The notes under the pieces are model-generated. The model was not told the DNA's origin. It worked only from the letters and a program-made list of their open reading frames with translations, and did not search any database. Shown one piece after another: positions 53,353-61,718 of a stretch of 64,000 nucleotides of DNA (within the stretch, counting starts at the first letter, position 1; every line of letters begins with the position of its first letter). The DNA is from Gammaproteobacteria bacterium (GTDB lineage: Bacteria; Pseudomonadota; Gammaproteobacteria; Pseudomonadales; Azotimanducaceae): the NCBI GenBank assembly GCA_028821125.1, contig JAPPHD010000033.1, positions 1 through 64,000 on the forward strand, read 5' to 3'. A program made the translations under genes and the position numbers.

Positions 53353-53392
53353 CCGATTGCTCCTATCTCATTATTGGTTCATTTTGATTTCT

Positions 53393-54586
53393 TCACAGCC
53401 CAAGAAACCTCTTGGCCAGAATGTCCCGCTGCACCTCATCCGATCCGGCATAGATCGTCTCTGCGCGCTTCATGAAATAACGCAACGTCTCCGTGGTTCC
53501 GTAGGCGGGCGCCACCCGCTCGGCATTGGCGGCGGCGGTAAGCATGTCTGGTTCATACGGCAGCCCATAGTAGCCCATCGCCTGCATGCCGAGTTCGGTG
53601 ATGCGCTGCATCAACCCGGCTCCCAGCACCTTGGTAGCCGAGACCTCCACCCCGGGCTCCTCACCTCGACTCAGCCCGCTGGTGAAGCGCAGTTCCCAGA
53701 TGTCCAGGGCTCTCATATCCACCTCGATCCGGGCCAGCCGCCGCGCCACATCCGCGTCGTCCGCCAGCCGACCGCCGTCGCTCGCCCGCTGCATGCCGAC
53801 GATGTGCTTCACCCGGTCGAGGCGTCGCAGCAACCGGGCCACACCGCTGCCCAGCCGCTCGAAAGCGAGAAAGTACTTGGCCACCGTCCAGCCCTCATTT
53901 TCCGCTCCCACCCGGTTGGCCATGGGAACGCGCACATCGCGAAAGAACACCTGATTGAAATCGTGCTGGCCGGCCAGGTTGACGATGGGTCTGATCTCGA
54001 TGCCCGGCGTGGCCAGGTCGATCAGCAGGAAGGTGATGCCCTGTTGCCTGCTGCCTTCCCGGGACGTACGCACCAGGCAGAAAAGCCAGTCGGCGCGGTG
54101 CGCATAGGTGGTCCACGTCTTCGTGCCGTTGACGATGTAGTCGTCGCCGTCGGCAATGGCCGAGGTGACCAGCGGCGCCAGGTCGGACCCCGCCCCGGGC
54201 TCGGAGTAGCCTTGGGCCCAGATGGTGTTGACCTTGAGGATGTCCGGCAGAAAGCGCGCTTTCTGCTCTTCGCTGCCGAAGCCAAGGATGCAGGAGCCCG
54301 GGTGATTGTTGAAGCCCCGCGGCGCTCCCGCCAGGGCGACTTCCCGGTTGAAAATGTAGTGCTGCACCGCGTTCCACCCGGTTCCGCCCCACTCCACTGG
54401 CCAGCCCGGCTGCCCCCAGCCGCGCTCCGCCAGAATCTTCAGCCAGCGGTTGCCGTACTCGAATTCGCAGTAGGTCTCCACGGTGCGGTCCGCGGCGGCA
54501 ATGAGTTCCGGCGTCAGGCTGCCGGCAAGAAACGCGCGCACCTCGTCGCGAAACGCCGTATCCGCATCGCCAAAGGTCAGGTCCAT
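53393..54586 (-). CDS. Acyl-CoA dehydrogenase
   Basis: 397 residues from ATG 54586 (MDLTFGDADTAFRDEVRAFL); an upstream in-frame stretch does not look coding. All three domains are present: N-terminal helices, middle domain AQGYSEPGAGSDLAPLVTSAIADGDDYIVNGTKTWTTYAHRADWLFCLVRT, and C-terminal helices ending AETIYAGSDEVQRDILAKRFLGL (family-typical end). Oxidises an acyl-CoA to the 2-enoyl-CoA, electrons to ETF. Divergent from the crotonase pair downstream of it across a short AT-rich gap. Confidence 0.92.
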   Translation of the reverse strand: MDLTFGDADTAFRDEVRAFLAGSLTPELIAAADRTVETYCEFEYGNRWLKILAERGWGQPGWPVEWGGTGWNAVQHYIFNREVALAGAPRGFNNHPGSCILGFGSEEQKARFLPDILKVNTIWAQGYSEPGAGSDLAPLVTSAIADGDDYIVNGTKTWTTYAHRADWLFCLVRTSREGSRQQGITFLLIDLATPGIEIRPIVNLAGQHDFNQVFFRDVRVPMANRVGAENEGWTVAKYFLAFERLGSGVARLLRRLDRVKHIVGMQRASDGGRLADDADVARRLARIEVDMRALDIWELRFTSGLSRGEEPGVEVSATKVLGAGLMQRITELGMQAMGYYGLPYEPDMLTAAANAERVAPAYGTTETLRYFMKRAETIYAGSDEVQRDILAKRFLGL

Positions 54587-54828
54587 GGGATTCCCCGCAA
54601 AGCCCTCACAAAGCTGCGGCAAAGCCGCGGGGCGCACCGGGCTGGGCACGCCCCCATACAACCAATAGTATTGCGATTCTGCCAAATCCTATAAATCTTT
54701 TAACCATTTATCTGCATTCGTCCAGATCCCGTTTCGCGGCCCCCGCGACACCCGGGGTGAACAGCGCTACGCTGGCGCACGCGACCGGCGGCGCCAACGC
54801 CCCACCGGCATCGATGGGAGAAGACCCG

Positions 54829-55635
54829 ATGAGCTACGAATACATCCTGGTGAAGCGGCCCGCACAACGGGTGGCGAGCATTACCCTGAACCACCCGCCG
54901 CGCCTGAACGCCATCAACGGCCACATGCTGCGCGAACTCGACCGGGCGGTACGCCGCATCGAGCGGGACGACGAGGTGCGCGCCTGGCTGCTCACCGGGG
55001 CGCCGCGCCCGGACGGCAGGCCCTGCTTCAGCGCCGGGGTCGACCTGAAAGCCGTGAACGAAGGCGTCCGCCTCGACCGTCACCTGGGGCCCAGGGTAAC
55101 CAACACCATCGACGACATGCTCAAGCCCTCCATCGCCGTACTGGACGGCATCGCCAGCACTGGCGCCATCGAGCTGGCCCTGGCCTGCGACTTCCGGCTG
55201 GTCGGGGCGCAAGCCGCCATCAGCGACTGGCACCTCAAGCACCTCGGCTCCGGCGTGGGCTCCTGGGGCTCGCCCGCCCGCTGGCTGAGCCTGGTGGGCC
55301 CGTCCGTCACCAAGGAGATGATTCTCACCGCCAAGGTGATGAATGCCGACGAAGCGGTCGCCACCGGCTTCGCAACCGCCAGGTACCCTTCGGAAGAACT
55401 ATACGGGCAGGCGCTTGACATGGCCGGGACGATGGCGGGCATGAATCCCGACGGGGTCAGCCAGGCGCTGGCCCACATCCAGCAGTCCGGCGCCCGCGAG
55501 CGCGACCACTCGCTGTCGCTGGCCACCCAGGTCAGGCAATGGTTCGGCAGCACCGAAACCTTCGGCGAGCGCGCCAGGAAGGTGATGGCCGAGCGCGGGA
55601 ACCGCCAGGGCGCACAAAAATCGGAATCGGATTGA
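54829..55635 (+). CDS. Enoyl-CoA hydratase/isomerase family protein
   Basis: 268 residues from ATG 54829 (MSYEYILVKRPAQRV) with GGGAGAAG upstream. Crotonase fold: SITLNHPPRLNAIN, CFSAGVDLKAVN, LDGIASTGAIELALACDFRL. The usual GGxx of the second oxyanion segment is ASTGAIE. Typically hydrates 2-enoyl-CoA. Seven bases before the next crotonase gene, so the two are co-expressed and may act in series or as alternatives. Confidence 0.9.
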   Translation: MSYEYILVKRPAQRVASITLNHPPRLNAINGHMLRELDRAVRRIERDDEVRAWLLTGAPRPDGRPCFSAGVDLKAVNEGVRLDRHLGPRVTNTIDDMLKPSIAVLDGIASTGAIELALACDFRLVGAQAAISDWHLKHLGSGVGSWGSPARWLSLVGPSVTKEMILTAKVMNADEAVATGFATARYPSEELYGQALDMAGTMAGMNPDGVSQALAHIQQSGARERDHSLSLATQVRQWFGSTETFGERARKVMAERGNRQGAQKSESD

Positions 55636-55642
55636 GGGTCTC

Positions 55643-56455
55643 ATGAACGACAACGCAAAAGCTCGCACGCCACCCGCGGAAGATCCCGTGCTGTACCGCG
55701 TCGAGGACGGGGTCGCGGTGATCTCTTTCAACCGGCCAAAGCGGCACAACGCGATGAACGCCGCCATGCGCGAGGCCTATCAGGCAGCCTGGCAGAAAGC
55801 CCTTGCCGACCCCGCGGTGCGCGCCATCGTGATCCGCGGCCAGGGCCCTTCCTTCAGCTCGGGCATCGATCTCGGGGAGCTGGGCCGCCGGGCCGAGGGC
55901 GAAAGCGACTACGCCCGCATAAGCGCGTCGCTCGAGCGCAAGCGTGCCGTGCTGGAAAGCCCGAAGCCCGTGATCGCCGCGGTGCGCGGCTACGCCATCG
56001 GCGGCGGCTGCGAAACCGCACTGCACGCCGACATCCGGGTAGCGGGCGAAAGCGCCAGGCTCGGCCTGACGGAAATCAACCACGGGCTCGTCACCGACGG
56101 CGGCGGCACCTGCATAACGGCAGCCATCGCCGGCCCTTCGCGCGCCAAGTACATGGTAATGACCGGCGAACTGGTGGATGCGCAACAGGCTCTCGAGTGG
56201 GGCCTCATCGACTTCCTGGTTCCCGACGAAGAGGTCGATGCACTGGCGTTGCAGATCGCCGTCAAGATCGCCGCGCAACCGCCCGTACACGTGGCCGTCG
56301 CCAAGCAACTGTGCGACGGCGTTCATGGCCAGCAGATCCGTCAGGGCATGAAAAACGAGCTTCTCGCCATTTCAATGCTCTACAAGACGGAAGACCGGCA
56401 AGAGGCGCGTGCGGCACGCAAGGAAGGGCGAAAGCCGACATTCACCGGCCTGTGA
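55643..56455 (+). CDS. Enoyl-CoA hydratase/isomerase family protein
   Basis: 270 residues. VAVISFNRPKRHNAMNAAMREAYQ, SFSSGIDLGELG and AVRGYAIGGGCETALHADIRVAGESARLGLTEINHGLVTDGGGT. The segment LGLTEINHGLVTDGGGT carries a Glu at a position fitting a catalytic residue of hydratases. Complete. Convergent with the SDR gene at 56501. Confidence 0.92.
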   Translation: MNDNAKARTPPAEDPVLYRVEDGVAVISFNRPKRHNAMNAAMREAYQAAWQKALADPAVRAIVIRGQGPSFSSGIDLGELGRRAEGESDYARISASLERKRAVLESPKPVIAAVRGYAIGGGCETALHADIRVAGESARLGLTEINHGLVTDGGGTCITAAIAGPSRAKYMVMTGELVDAQQALEWGLIDFLVPDEEVDALALQIAVKIAAQPPVHVAVAKQLCDGVHGQQIRQGMKNELLAISMLYKTEDRQEARAARKEGRKPTFTGL

Positions 56456-56500
56456 GCGCAACCCCGGTTCCGAGACACACAGGCGAATCGGGGGCGTGGG

Positions 56501-57373
56501 TCAGGTCACATCGTCTACCAGCACCCGCCCCTGATTCTGCACCCAGCGGCCCTGCGGGTCGCGTACCCAGCCGCTCGATGCCCAGGTGCCGCCGTCGACG
56601 TTGAGGGTCACGCCGGTGACGTATTCGGACATTTTCGACGCCAGGTATACCGCCGCGTTGCCGCACTCGTCCACGTGGCCCTCGCGGCCCAGGGGAATGA
56701 GGCGGTTGGTGGAATCGAGTTGCTCACGCGTCGGCACCGTCCACTGGCTTTCATCCACCGGGCCGGTACGGTTGCCCCGGTTGCCGGGAGTCACGGTATG
56801 GTCCGGCGCGATGGCGTTGACGCGGATGCCGTGGGACGACAGTTCCAGCGCCATGCTGCGCGTGAAGCTCAGCATGCCCGCCTTGCAGGCCCCGTACACG
56901 GCGAAGTACGGCGCCGCGCGCTGGCCCTCGATGCTCGACACGTTGACGATGGCGCCGCCACGCCCCTCGCGGATCATGATTTTCGCCACCTCGGATGTGG
57001 CCGCCAGCATGCTCACCAGGTTGATTTCGATGTGCCGCCGCCAGCTTCGCTCGCTTTGCTTGAGAAAAGGACGGCCGTTCACGCCGCCGGCATTGTTGAC
57101 CAGGATGTCGATGCGGCCGAAGCGCTCGTCCGCCTCGGCAATGGCTTGGCGCAACTGGTCCGTTTCCATCACGTTCGCCACCAGAGGCAGCGCCTGGCGG
57201 CCCAATCCCTCGACCTGGCCGGCTACCTGGCGTGCGCGCACCGCCTCGATGTCCAGCACCGCCACATGGGCGCCGTGGCGCGCCAGCGCCAGGGCGATTC
57301 CGGCCCCGATACCGCCGCCGCCGCCGGTTACCAGCGCCACCTGATCGGTCACCGCATAGTCGTTGTCACTCAT
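56501..57373 (-). CDS. Short-chain dehydrogenase/reductase
   Basis: 290 residues. Classical SDR: cofactor motif VTGGGGGIGAGIA, LVNNAGG, catalytic Ser in NVSSIEGQ, YGACK (Tyr/Lys), and IRVNAIAPDHT. C-terminal extension of ~25 residues after DGGTWASSGW. NAD(P)-dependent oxidation or reduction of a hydroxyl/keto group, presumably the hydroxyacyl-CoA or its ring analogue in this block. Last gene of a minus-strand series. Confidence 0.93.
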   Translation of the reverse strand: MSDNDYAVTDQVALVTGGGGGIGAGIALALARHGAHVAVLDIEAVRARQVAGQVEGLGRQALPLVANVMETDQLRQAIAEADERFGRIDILVNNAGGVNGRPFLKQSERSWRRHIEINLVSMLAATSEVAKIMIREGRGGAIVNVSSIEGQRAAPYFAVYGACKAGMLSFTRSMALELSSHGIRVNAIAPDHTVTPGNRGNRTGPVDESQWTVPTREQLDSTNRLIPLGREGHVDECGNAAVYLASKMSEYVTGVTLNVDGGTWASSGWVRDPQGRWVQNQGRVLVDDVT

Positions 57374-57484
57374 GGTCGCCTCCCGCGAACCCTTGAAGAA
57401 CGAGACTCAGCGCCGGCCAGCCCAGAGGCTCGAGGTCGGGCTGAAGGTGTGCAGGTTCATCCGCGTGCTTCGTCGCCGCTGCCT

Positions 57485-58564
57485 TCACCCCGCCTGCGCC
57501 CAACCGGAAAGATCCGCCACCCGCGCCCGGTGTACGCTGGTGGAACCCATGTAGGCTCGGTCGAAGACCGCGCGCTTGAGCCAGACGTGCAGTGGAAACT
57601 CCCAGGTGTAGGCGATTCCTCCGTGCGCCTGGGTGGTCTCCCGGGCGGCGTGCAGGAAGCGCTCGGCGATATGCGCCTTCGCCAGGGCGGCCATGCGTTC
57701 CGCATCGTCCGGCACCGCATCGTAGGCGTGCGCCGCGTACCAGTACAGGCCGCGGGCCGGCTCCACGTCGGCGGCCACGTTGGCGAGCTGGTGCTTCAGC
57801 CCCTGGAACGCCCCGATCACCTGGCCGAACTGTTCCCTGGTGAGCGCATAGTCGACGGCCATGTCGATGCATCGCCGCGCTCCGCCGAAGGCATCGGCGG
57901 CGAGCAGCACCAGAAGCGCATCCCTGAGCCGTCCGGCCGACCCGCCGAGCGGCACGGCGGGCGTGTCCCGGAATGTGACGTGCGCGATACGCCGGGTTGC
58001 ATCCAGGGAAGGCAGCGGGGTCACTTCGACGCTCTGCGCCGGGTTCTCCACAAGCACCAGCCCGCCGCCGGCCACGCCGACCACCATCAGGTCGGCCTGC
58101 CCGGGATAGAGCACGTTGCGCTTGGCGCCGTTCAGTGCGGCCTGTCCCGGCAACGCCCATTCGTCGGGCTGCCATGCATCGCCGCTCTCGGCCAGGGCAA
58201 CCGTGCCCACACAGTCGCCATCGGCCAGCCGCGGCAGCCAGCGCTCCTTCTGAGCATCGTTACCGCCCAGCGAAATGGCCAGGGCCGCCGCCACATGGCC
58301 AAGGTAGGGGCCCGGCGTGCCGTGATACCCGAGGATTTCGGTCACCACGGCGGCATCGAGCATCTTGAGCCCCGTTCCCCCATGCTTTTCATCAATCATG
58401 AGACCCAGCACGCCCAGCTTGCCGAGCGCCCGCCACAGCCGCACATCGTGCCCGTCTTCGCTGTCGAAAATCTCCAGGAGCCGGGTCTGTTCGAGTTCGT
58501 TGCGCAGCAGCCGGCCGACGGAGTCCTGGAGCGCTGACTGCTCTTCGGAGAGATCGAAGTTCAC
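57485..58564 (-). CDS. Acyl-CoA dehydrogenase, small (FadE28-like) subunit
   Basis: 359 residues from GTG 58564 (VNFDLSEEQSALQDSVGRLL), overlapping the stop of the larger dehydrogenase gene (GTGA). Helical N-domain with ARCxx replaced by LWRALGKLGVLGLMIDEKHGG, middle domain AESGDAWQP, C-terminal ALTREQFGQVIGAFQGLKHQLANVAADVE and THGGIAYTWEFPLHVWLKRA. Shorter and diverged in flavin-binding parts, as expected of the small partner in a heteromeric acyl-CoA dehydrogenase. Confidence 0.9.
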   Translation of the reverse strand: MNFDLSEEQSALQDSVGRLLRNELEQTRLLEIFDSEDGHDVRLWRALGKLGVLGLMIDEKHGGTGLKMLDAAVVTEILGYHGTPGPYLGHVAAALAISLGGNDAQKERWLPRLADGDCVGTVALAESGDAWQPDEWALPGQAALNGAKRNVLYPGQADLMVVGVAGGGLVLVENPAQSVEVTPLPSLDATRRIAHVTFRDTPAVPLGGSAGRLRDALLVLLAADAFGGARRCIDMAVDYALTREQFGQVIGAFQGLKHQLANVAADVEPARGLYWYAAHAYDAVPDDAERMAALAKAHIAERFLHAARETTQAHGGIAYTWEFPLHVWLKRAVFDRAYMGSTSVHRARVADLSGWAQAG

Positions 58565-59745
58565 GAGGCGTCCCCGGTCCTGTCGCGGGGCAGGCCGAGG
58601 CCACGCTCGCCGATGATGTTGCGCTGAATGTTCGAGGTGCCGCCGGCAATGGCGATGCCCAGCGAACCGAAGAACTGGTTCATCCAGCGCTCGTTGCCCA
58701 CCTTGCGGCCGGGCTCGTAGACCGGCAGCAGCAGGCTCGCATCGCCGATCAGCTCCTGCGCAAGCGCGGCGATCAGGTGCCCCAGGTTGGTGACCACGAG
58801 TTTGTTCATGGTGGTCACCGGGCCCGGGTTCCTGCCGGCAAGGTTCATGCTGAGCTGGCGAAACGTGGAATACCTGTGCGCCTGAAGGTAGCCCTCTATC
58901 TCGGCGAGCCGGTCCCTGACGATCGGGTCTTCGATGGCGGGCCGGCCGTTTCTGGCCGTGCTCCTGGCGACGTTCACGAGCTTGGCAAACTGCTCCAGGT
59001 AGGTTTCCGCGTTGCCGATCCCCGTCCGCTCGTGCTTGAGGGTGGCCCGGGAAACCTGCCAGCCTTCGCCCCGCCGGCCGACGATCCAGTCGGCGGGCGT
59101 GCGCACATCGTCGAAGAACACCTCGTTGAACGTGCTCTGGCCGGTAATCTGTTTCAGGGGGCGAACGGTGACGCCGGGCTGATGCAGGTCGAGCAGCAGG
59201 TAGGAGATGCCCTGGTGCTTGGGGGCGTCCGGCTCGGTTCGCACCAGCGCGAACATGTACCGGCAGAGCTGGGCGCGGCTGGTCCAGATCTTCTGCCCGT
59301 TGACGATCCACTCATCGCCCACCAGTTCGCCACGGGTGCGCACCGATGCCAGGTCGCTGCCGGACCCGGGTTCGCTGTAACCCTGTGCCCAGTCGACTTC
59401 GCCGCGCACCGTGGGCGGTATGAATTTTTCCTGCTGCCAGGAGGCGCCGCACTCGAGCAGCGTCGGCACCAGCATGCGCACACCGTTGCCCGCTATTTCC
59501 ATGGGCGCCCGCACAGCGGAGAACTCCTCGTGGATGACCTGGGCGCGCAGCACGTCCGCGGGCTGCTCGCTGCCGCCGAAACGGCGCGGGATGTTGCGGT
59601 ACAGGTAGCCGGCTGCGGTGGCCCTCAGCCGGAACGCCGTCACCCGTTGCGGGTCGCGGGCATCCCGGCGTGACCAGTTCTCGGCGATGAACGCGCGCAC
59701 CTCCTCGCGGAACGCCTCGTATTCCACGCCGTAGCTCAGATCCAT
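58561..59745 (-). CDS. Acyl-CoA dehydrogenase, large (FadE29-like) subunit
   Basis: 394 residues from ATG 59745 (MDLSYGVEYEAFREEVRAFI). QGYSEPGSGSDLASVRTRGELVGDEWIVNGQKIWTSRAQLCRYMFALVRTEPDAPKHQGISYLLLDLHQPGVTVRPLKQITG is the strong middle domain; C-terminal end NIQRNIIGERGLGLPRDRTG is typical. Coupled to the small subunit gene, so likely a heterodimer acting on a bulky acyl-CoA. The AT-rich gap upstream (59746-59844) separates it from the crotonase gene and may hold a promoter. Confidence 0.92.
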   Translation of the reverse strand: MDLSYGVEYEAFREEVRAFIAENWSRRDARDPQRVTAFRLRATAAGYLYRNIPRRFGGSEQPADVLRAQVIHEEFSAVRAPMEIAGNGVRMLVPTLLECGASWQQEKFIPPTVRGEVDWAQGYSEPGSGSDLASVRTRGELVGDEWIVNGQKIWTSRAQLCRYMFALVRTEPDAPKHQGISYLLLDLHQPGVTVRPLKQITGQSTFNEVFFDDVRTPADWIVGRRGEGWQVSRATLKHERTGIGNAETYLEQFAKLVNVARSTARNGRPAIEDPIVRDRLAEIEGYLQAHRYSTFRQLSMNLAGRNPGPVTTMNKLVVTNLGHLIAALAQELIGDASLLLPVYEPGRKVGNERWMNQFFGSLGIAIAGGTSNIQRNIIGERGLGLPRDRTGDAS

Positions 59746-59844
59746 GTCGGCCTCCCGAATCGGCTGTTGCGGGGCGCGCGCGTCCCGCGCCACAACCCCG
59801 CAGATTTTAGAGCAATACAAATAAACTTGAAATTATATATATGA

Positions 59845-60657
59845 TTATTCCCCCGCCATACCGCGCAAGGGCTCGACGATGTGCTTCGCGGCCTGGCGCT
59901 GGTTGCGCGCTTCGAGGTCGAACAGGTAACGGCGCCGGTCGGCCTCCTCCTCCGCCTCGGTCAGGTTGTTCTTGACCAGCGCCAGGAGCGTTGCCGGCAC
60001 CCGCAGCAATTTCTGCGCCACCGACATCGTGTAGTCGCGCAATTCGGCCGGCGCCAATACCCGGTTCAGCATGCCCCATTCGTAAGCCCGCCGTGCCGAC
60101 AGCCGTTCGTTGAGGTAGTAGAACTCGCGGGTCCGTGCCGTGCCCATGACGCGGGTCCAGAACAGCGAACCCCCGTAGTCGCCGGAGAGGCCGTTGGCCG
60201 AGAAGTTGGTTGCGAATACCGCATCGTCCGACGCATAGCGCAGGTCGCACGCCGCCGCCAGGCTGCAACCCGCCCCGATGGCGGGGCCGCCGATCATGGC
60301 GATCGCCGGCTTGGGCATGTTGTGCAGCAGCATCGGCGCGTGCATGTCGTAGCGGGTGAGATCGTCCTCGGGCGCATCGGGGTCGGCTCCCATCGTGCCC
60401 CTCCGCGGCCCGCCACCGTCCTTGATGTCGCCGCCGGAGCAGAATCCCCCGGGGGCGTCGCCCCTGGGCGACCCGGTGAGCACCACCACCTTCACGCCGT
60501 CATCCGCCGCCATTTCCCGAACGGCTCCATCCAGGGCGTCGATGAGCGCGCCGTTCAATGCGTTCAGGCGGTGCGGGCGGTTGAGGGTGATCACGCCGAT
60601 TCGCTCGTTGACCTCAGTGCGGAGTACGGGCGCATCGGCAGGGCTTTGATCTTTCAT
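59845..60657 (-). CDS. Enoyl-CoA hydratase/isomerase family protein
   Basis: 270 residues from ATG 60657 (MKDQSPADAPVLRTEV). IGVITLNRPHRLNALNG, GGFCSGGDIKDGG, IGGPAIGAGCSLAAACDLRYASDDAVFATNFSANGLSGDYGGS. The stretch GLSGDYGGS places an Asp where the second catalytic Glu of hydratases is common, a known variant in some actinobacterial and proteobacterial crotonases. Lies between the acyl-CoA dehydrogenase pair and an atypical SDR in the same direction. Confidence 0.91.
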   Translation of the reverse strand: MKDQSPADAPVLRTEVNERIGVITLNRPHRLNALNGALIDALDGAVREMAADDGVKVVVLTGSPRGDAPGGFCSGGDIKDGGGPRRGTMGADPDAPEDDLTRYDMHAPMLLHNMPKPAIAMIGGPAIGAGCSLAAACDLRYASDDAVFATNFSANGLSGDYGGSLFWTRVMGTARTREFYYLNERLSARRAYEWGMLNRVLAPAELRDYTMSVAQKLLRVPATLLALVKNNLTEAEEEADRRRYLFDLEARNQRQAAKHIVEPLRGMAGE

Positions 60658-60804
60658 CGTGCGACTCTTCAAATGATTGAATCTACGCGATTCATGACGT
60701 TGGGTGTCGACGTGCCCGGCGCATCTTCGTTCGGGGCGCCGAAAGCAGGCATGCGCAAGCTCGATGAAGATGCCGCACGCCGGCTGCTCGAGCACGAACG
60801 GCGG

Positions 60805-61605
60805 CTAGAAATCCGTCCCGCCATCGATGTTGACCGTGGCGCCGGTCATGTACGCCGCGCGTTCCGACAGCAGGAACGCCATCAGGTCGCCGACATCGCC
60901 GGGCTTGCCGATCGACTGCATCGCCACCGGCAGCTTCCATTCCTCGATCATCACGTGTTCCAACGCCTTGTCCAGTGGCAGGCCGTACTCCTTGGCCGCC
61001 AGGTGCCGGCGCCGTATGAGCACGTCCGTCTCGATGGCACCGGGGCACACGCAGTTGGCGCGGATGCCCTGGGCGCCATAGGTCTTGCACAGGTTCTTGG
61101 TGAAATTCACCAGCGCCGCCTTCAATGCCGCGTAGGCAAAGAGAAACGACTTGGCCGCGCGCGACGAATAGGCGGCCGTGGTGACGAGCTGGCCCCCGCC
61201 GTGTTCCAGCAGGTGCGGCACGATCGCCCGGCAACTGCGCACCTGGCTCATGAGCACGTCCTGGAAGTTGACCTCCCAGTCCTCATCGCTCATCTCCAGC
61301 AGGGTGCCGTTACGGTCGGTGGAGCCGGGCGTGGTGAGCAGGCCCCGAACGGTTCCGAGTTCGTCGATGGCGCGCTGCACCGCCCGCTCCACTTCACCGG
61401 GCCGGCTTGCGTCGGCGCCGAAGCCGATCACCTTTGCGCCGGACTCGGCCTGCAATTCAGCGGCAAGCTCGCGGGCCGTGGCCTCCGTGCGCCCGACGAT
61501 GGCAAGCTCGGCGCCGTCGCCCGCCAGGCGGCGGGCCGTCTCCCAGCCCATGCCGCGCGTGCCGCCCACGATGATGTAGGCGTTGCCTTTTACTCCGAGT
61601 TCCAT
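60805..61605 (-). CDS. Atypical short-chain dehydrogenase/reductase
   Basis: 266 residues from ATG 61605 (MELGVKGNAYIIVGG), GGAG upstream. Cofactor motif GGTRGMGWETA (GxxxGxG) and YAALK are present. The NNAG strand is replaced by LLTTPGS, and no Ser sits 13 residues before the catalytic Tyr (the place holds Ala, TTAAYSS). RANCVCPGAIET and GATVNIDGGTDF are normal. It may use another residue or have a changed role. Members of this oddly active-sited SDR group exist in catabolic clusters. Confidence 0.87.
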   Translation of the reverse strand: MELGVKGNAYIIVGGTRGMGWETARRLAGDGAELAIVGRTEATARELAAELQAESGAKVIGFGADASRPGEVERAVQRAIDELGTVRGLLTTPGSTDRNGTLLEMSDEDWEVNFQDVLMSQVRSCRAIVPHLLEHGGGQLVTTAAYSSRAAKSFLFAYAALKAALVNFTKNLCKTYGAQGIRANCVCPGAIETDVLIRRRHLAAKEYGLPLDKALEHVMIEEWKLPVAMQSIGKPGDVGDLMAFLLSERAAYMTGATVNIDGGTDF

Positions 61606-61649
61606 CGCCACTCCCTGTATCCGATCCTGTTTATCAAAGGTACCACGAG

Positions 61650-61718
61650 TCACCCGTCGAGAAGACGGAGCGCCAGCTCTCGCAGGCGCGCCTGTTCTTC
61701 GGAAACTCCGAAAGTCAT
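61650..61718 (-). pseudogene. N-terminal stub of an acyl-CoA dehydrogenase
   Basis: 22 codons, ATG 61718 to stop at 61650: MTFGVSEEQARLRELALRLLDG. This is the usual opening of acyl-CoA dehydrogenases (compare VNFDLSEEQSALQDSVGRLL at 58564). The ATG overlaps the stop of the ligase gene (ATGA). The rest of the gene is gone; the next gene starts 45 bases later. A remnant of a deletion, or a functional leader peptide that couples translation. Confidence 0.65.
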
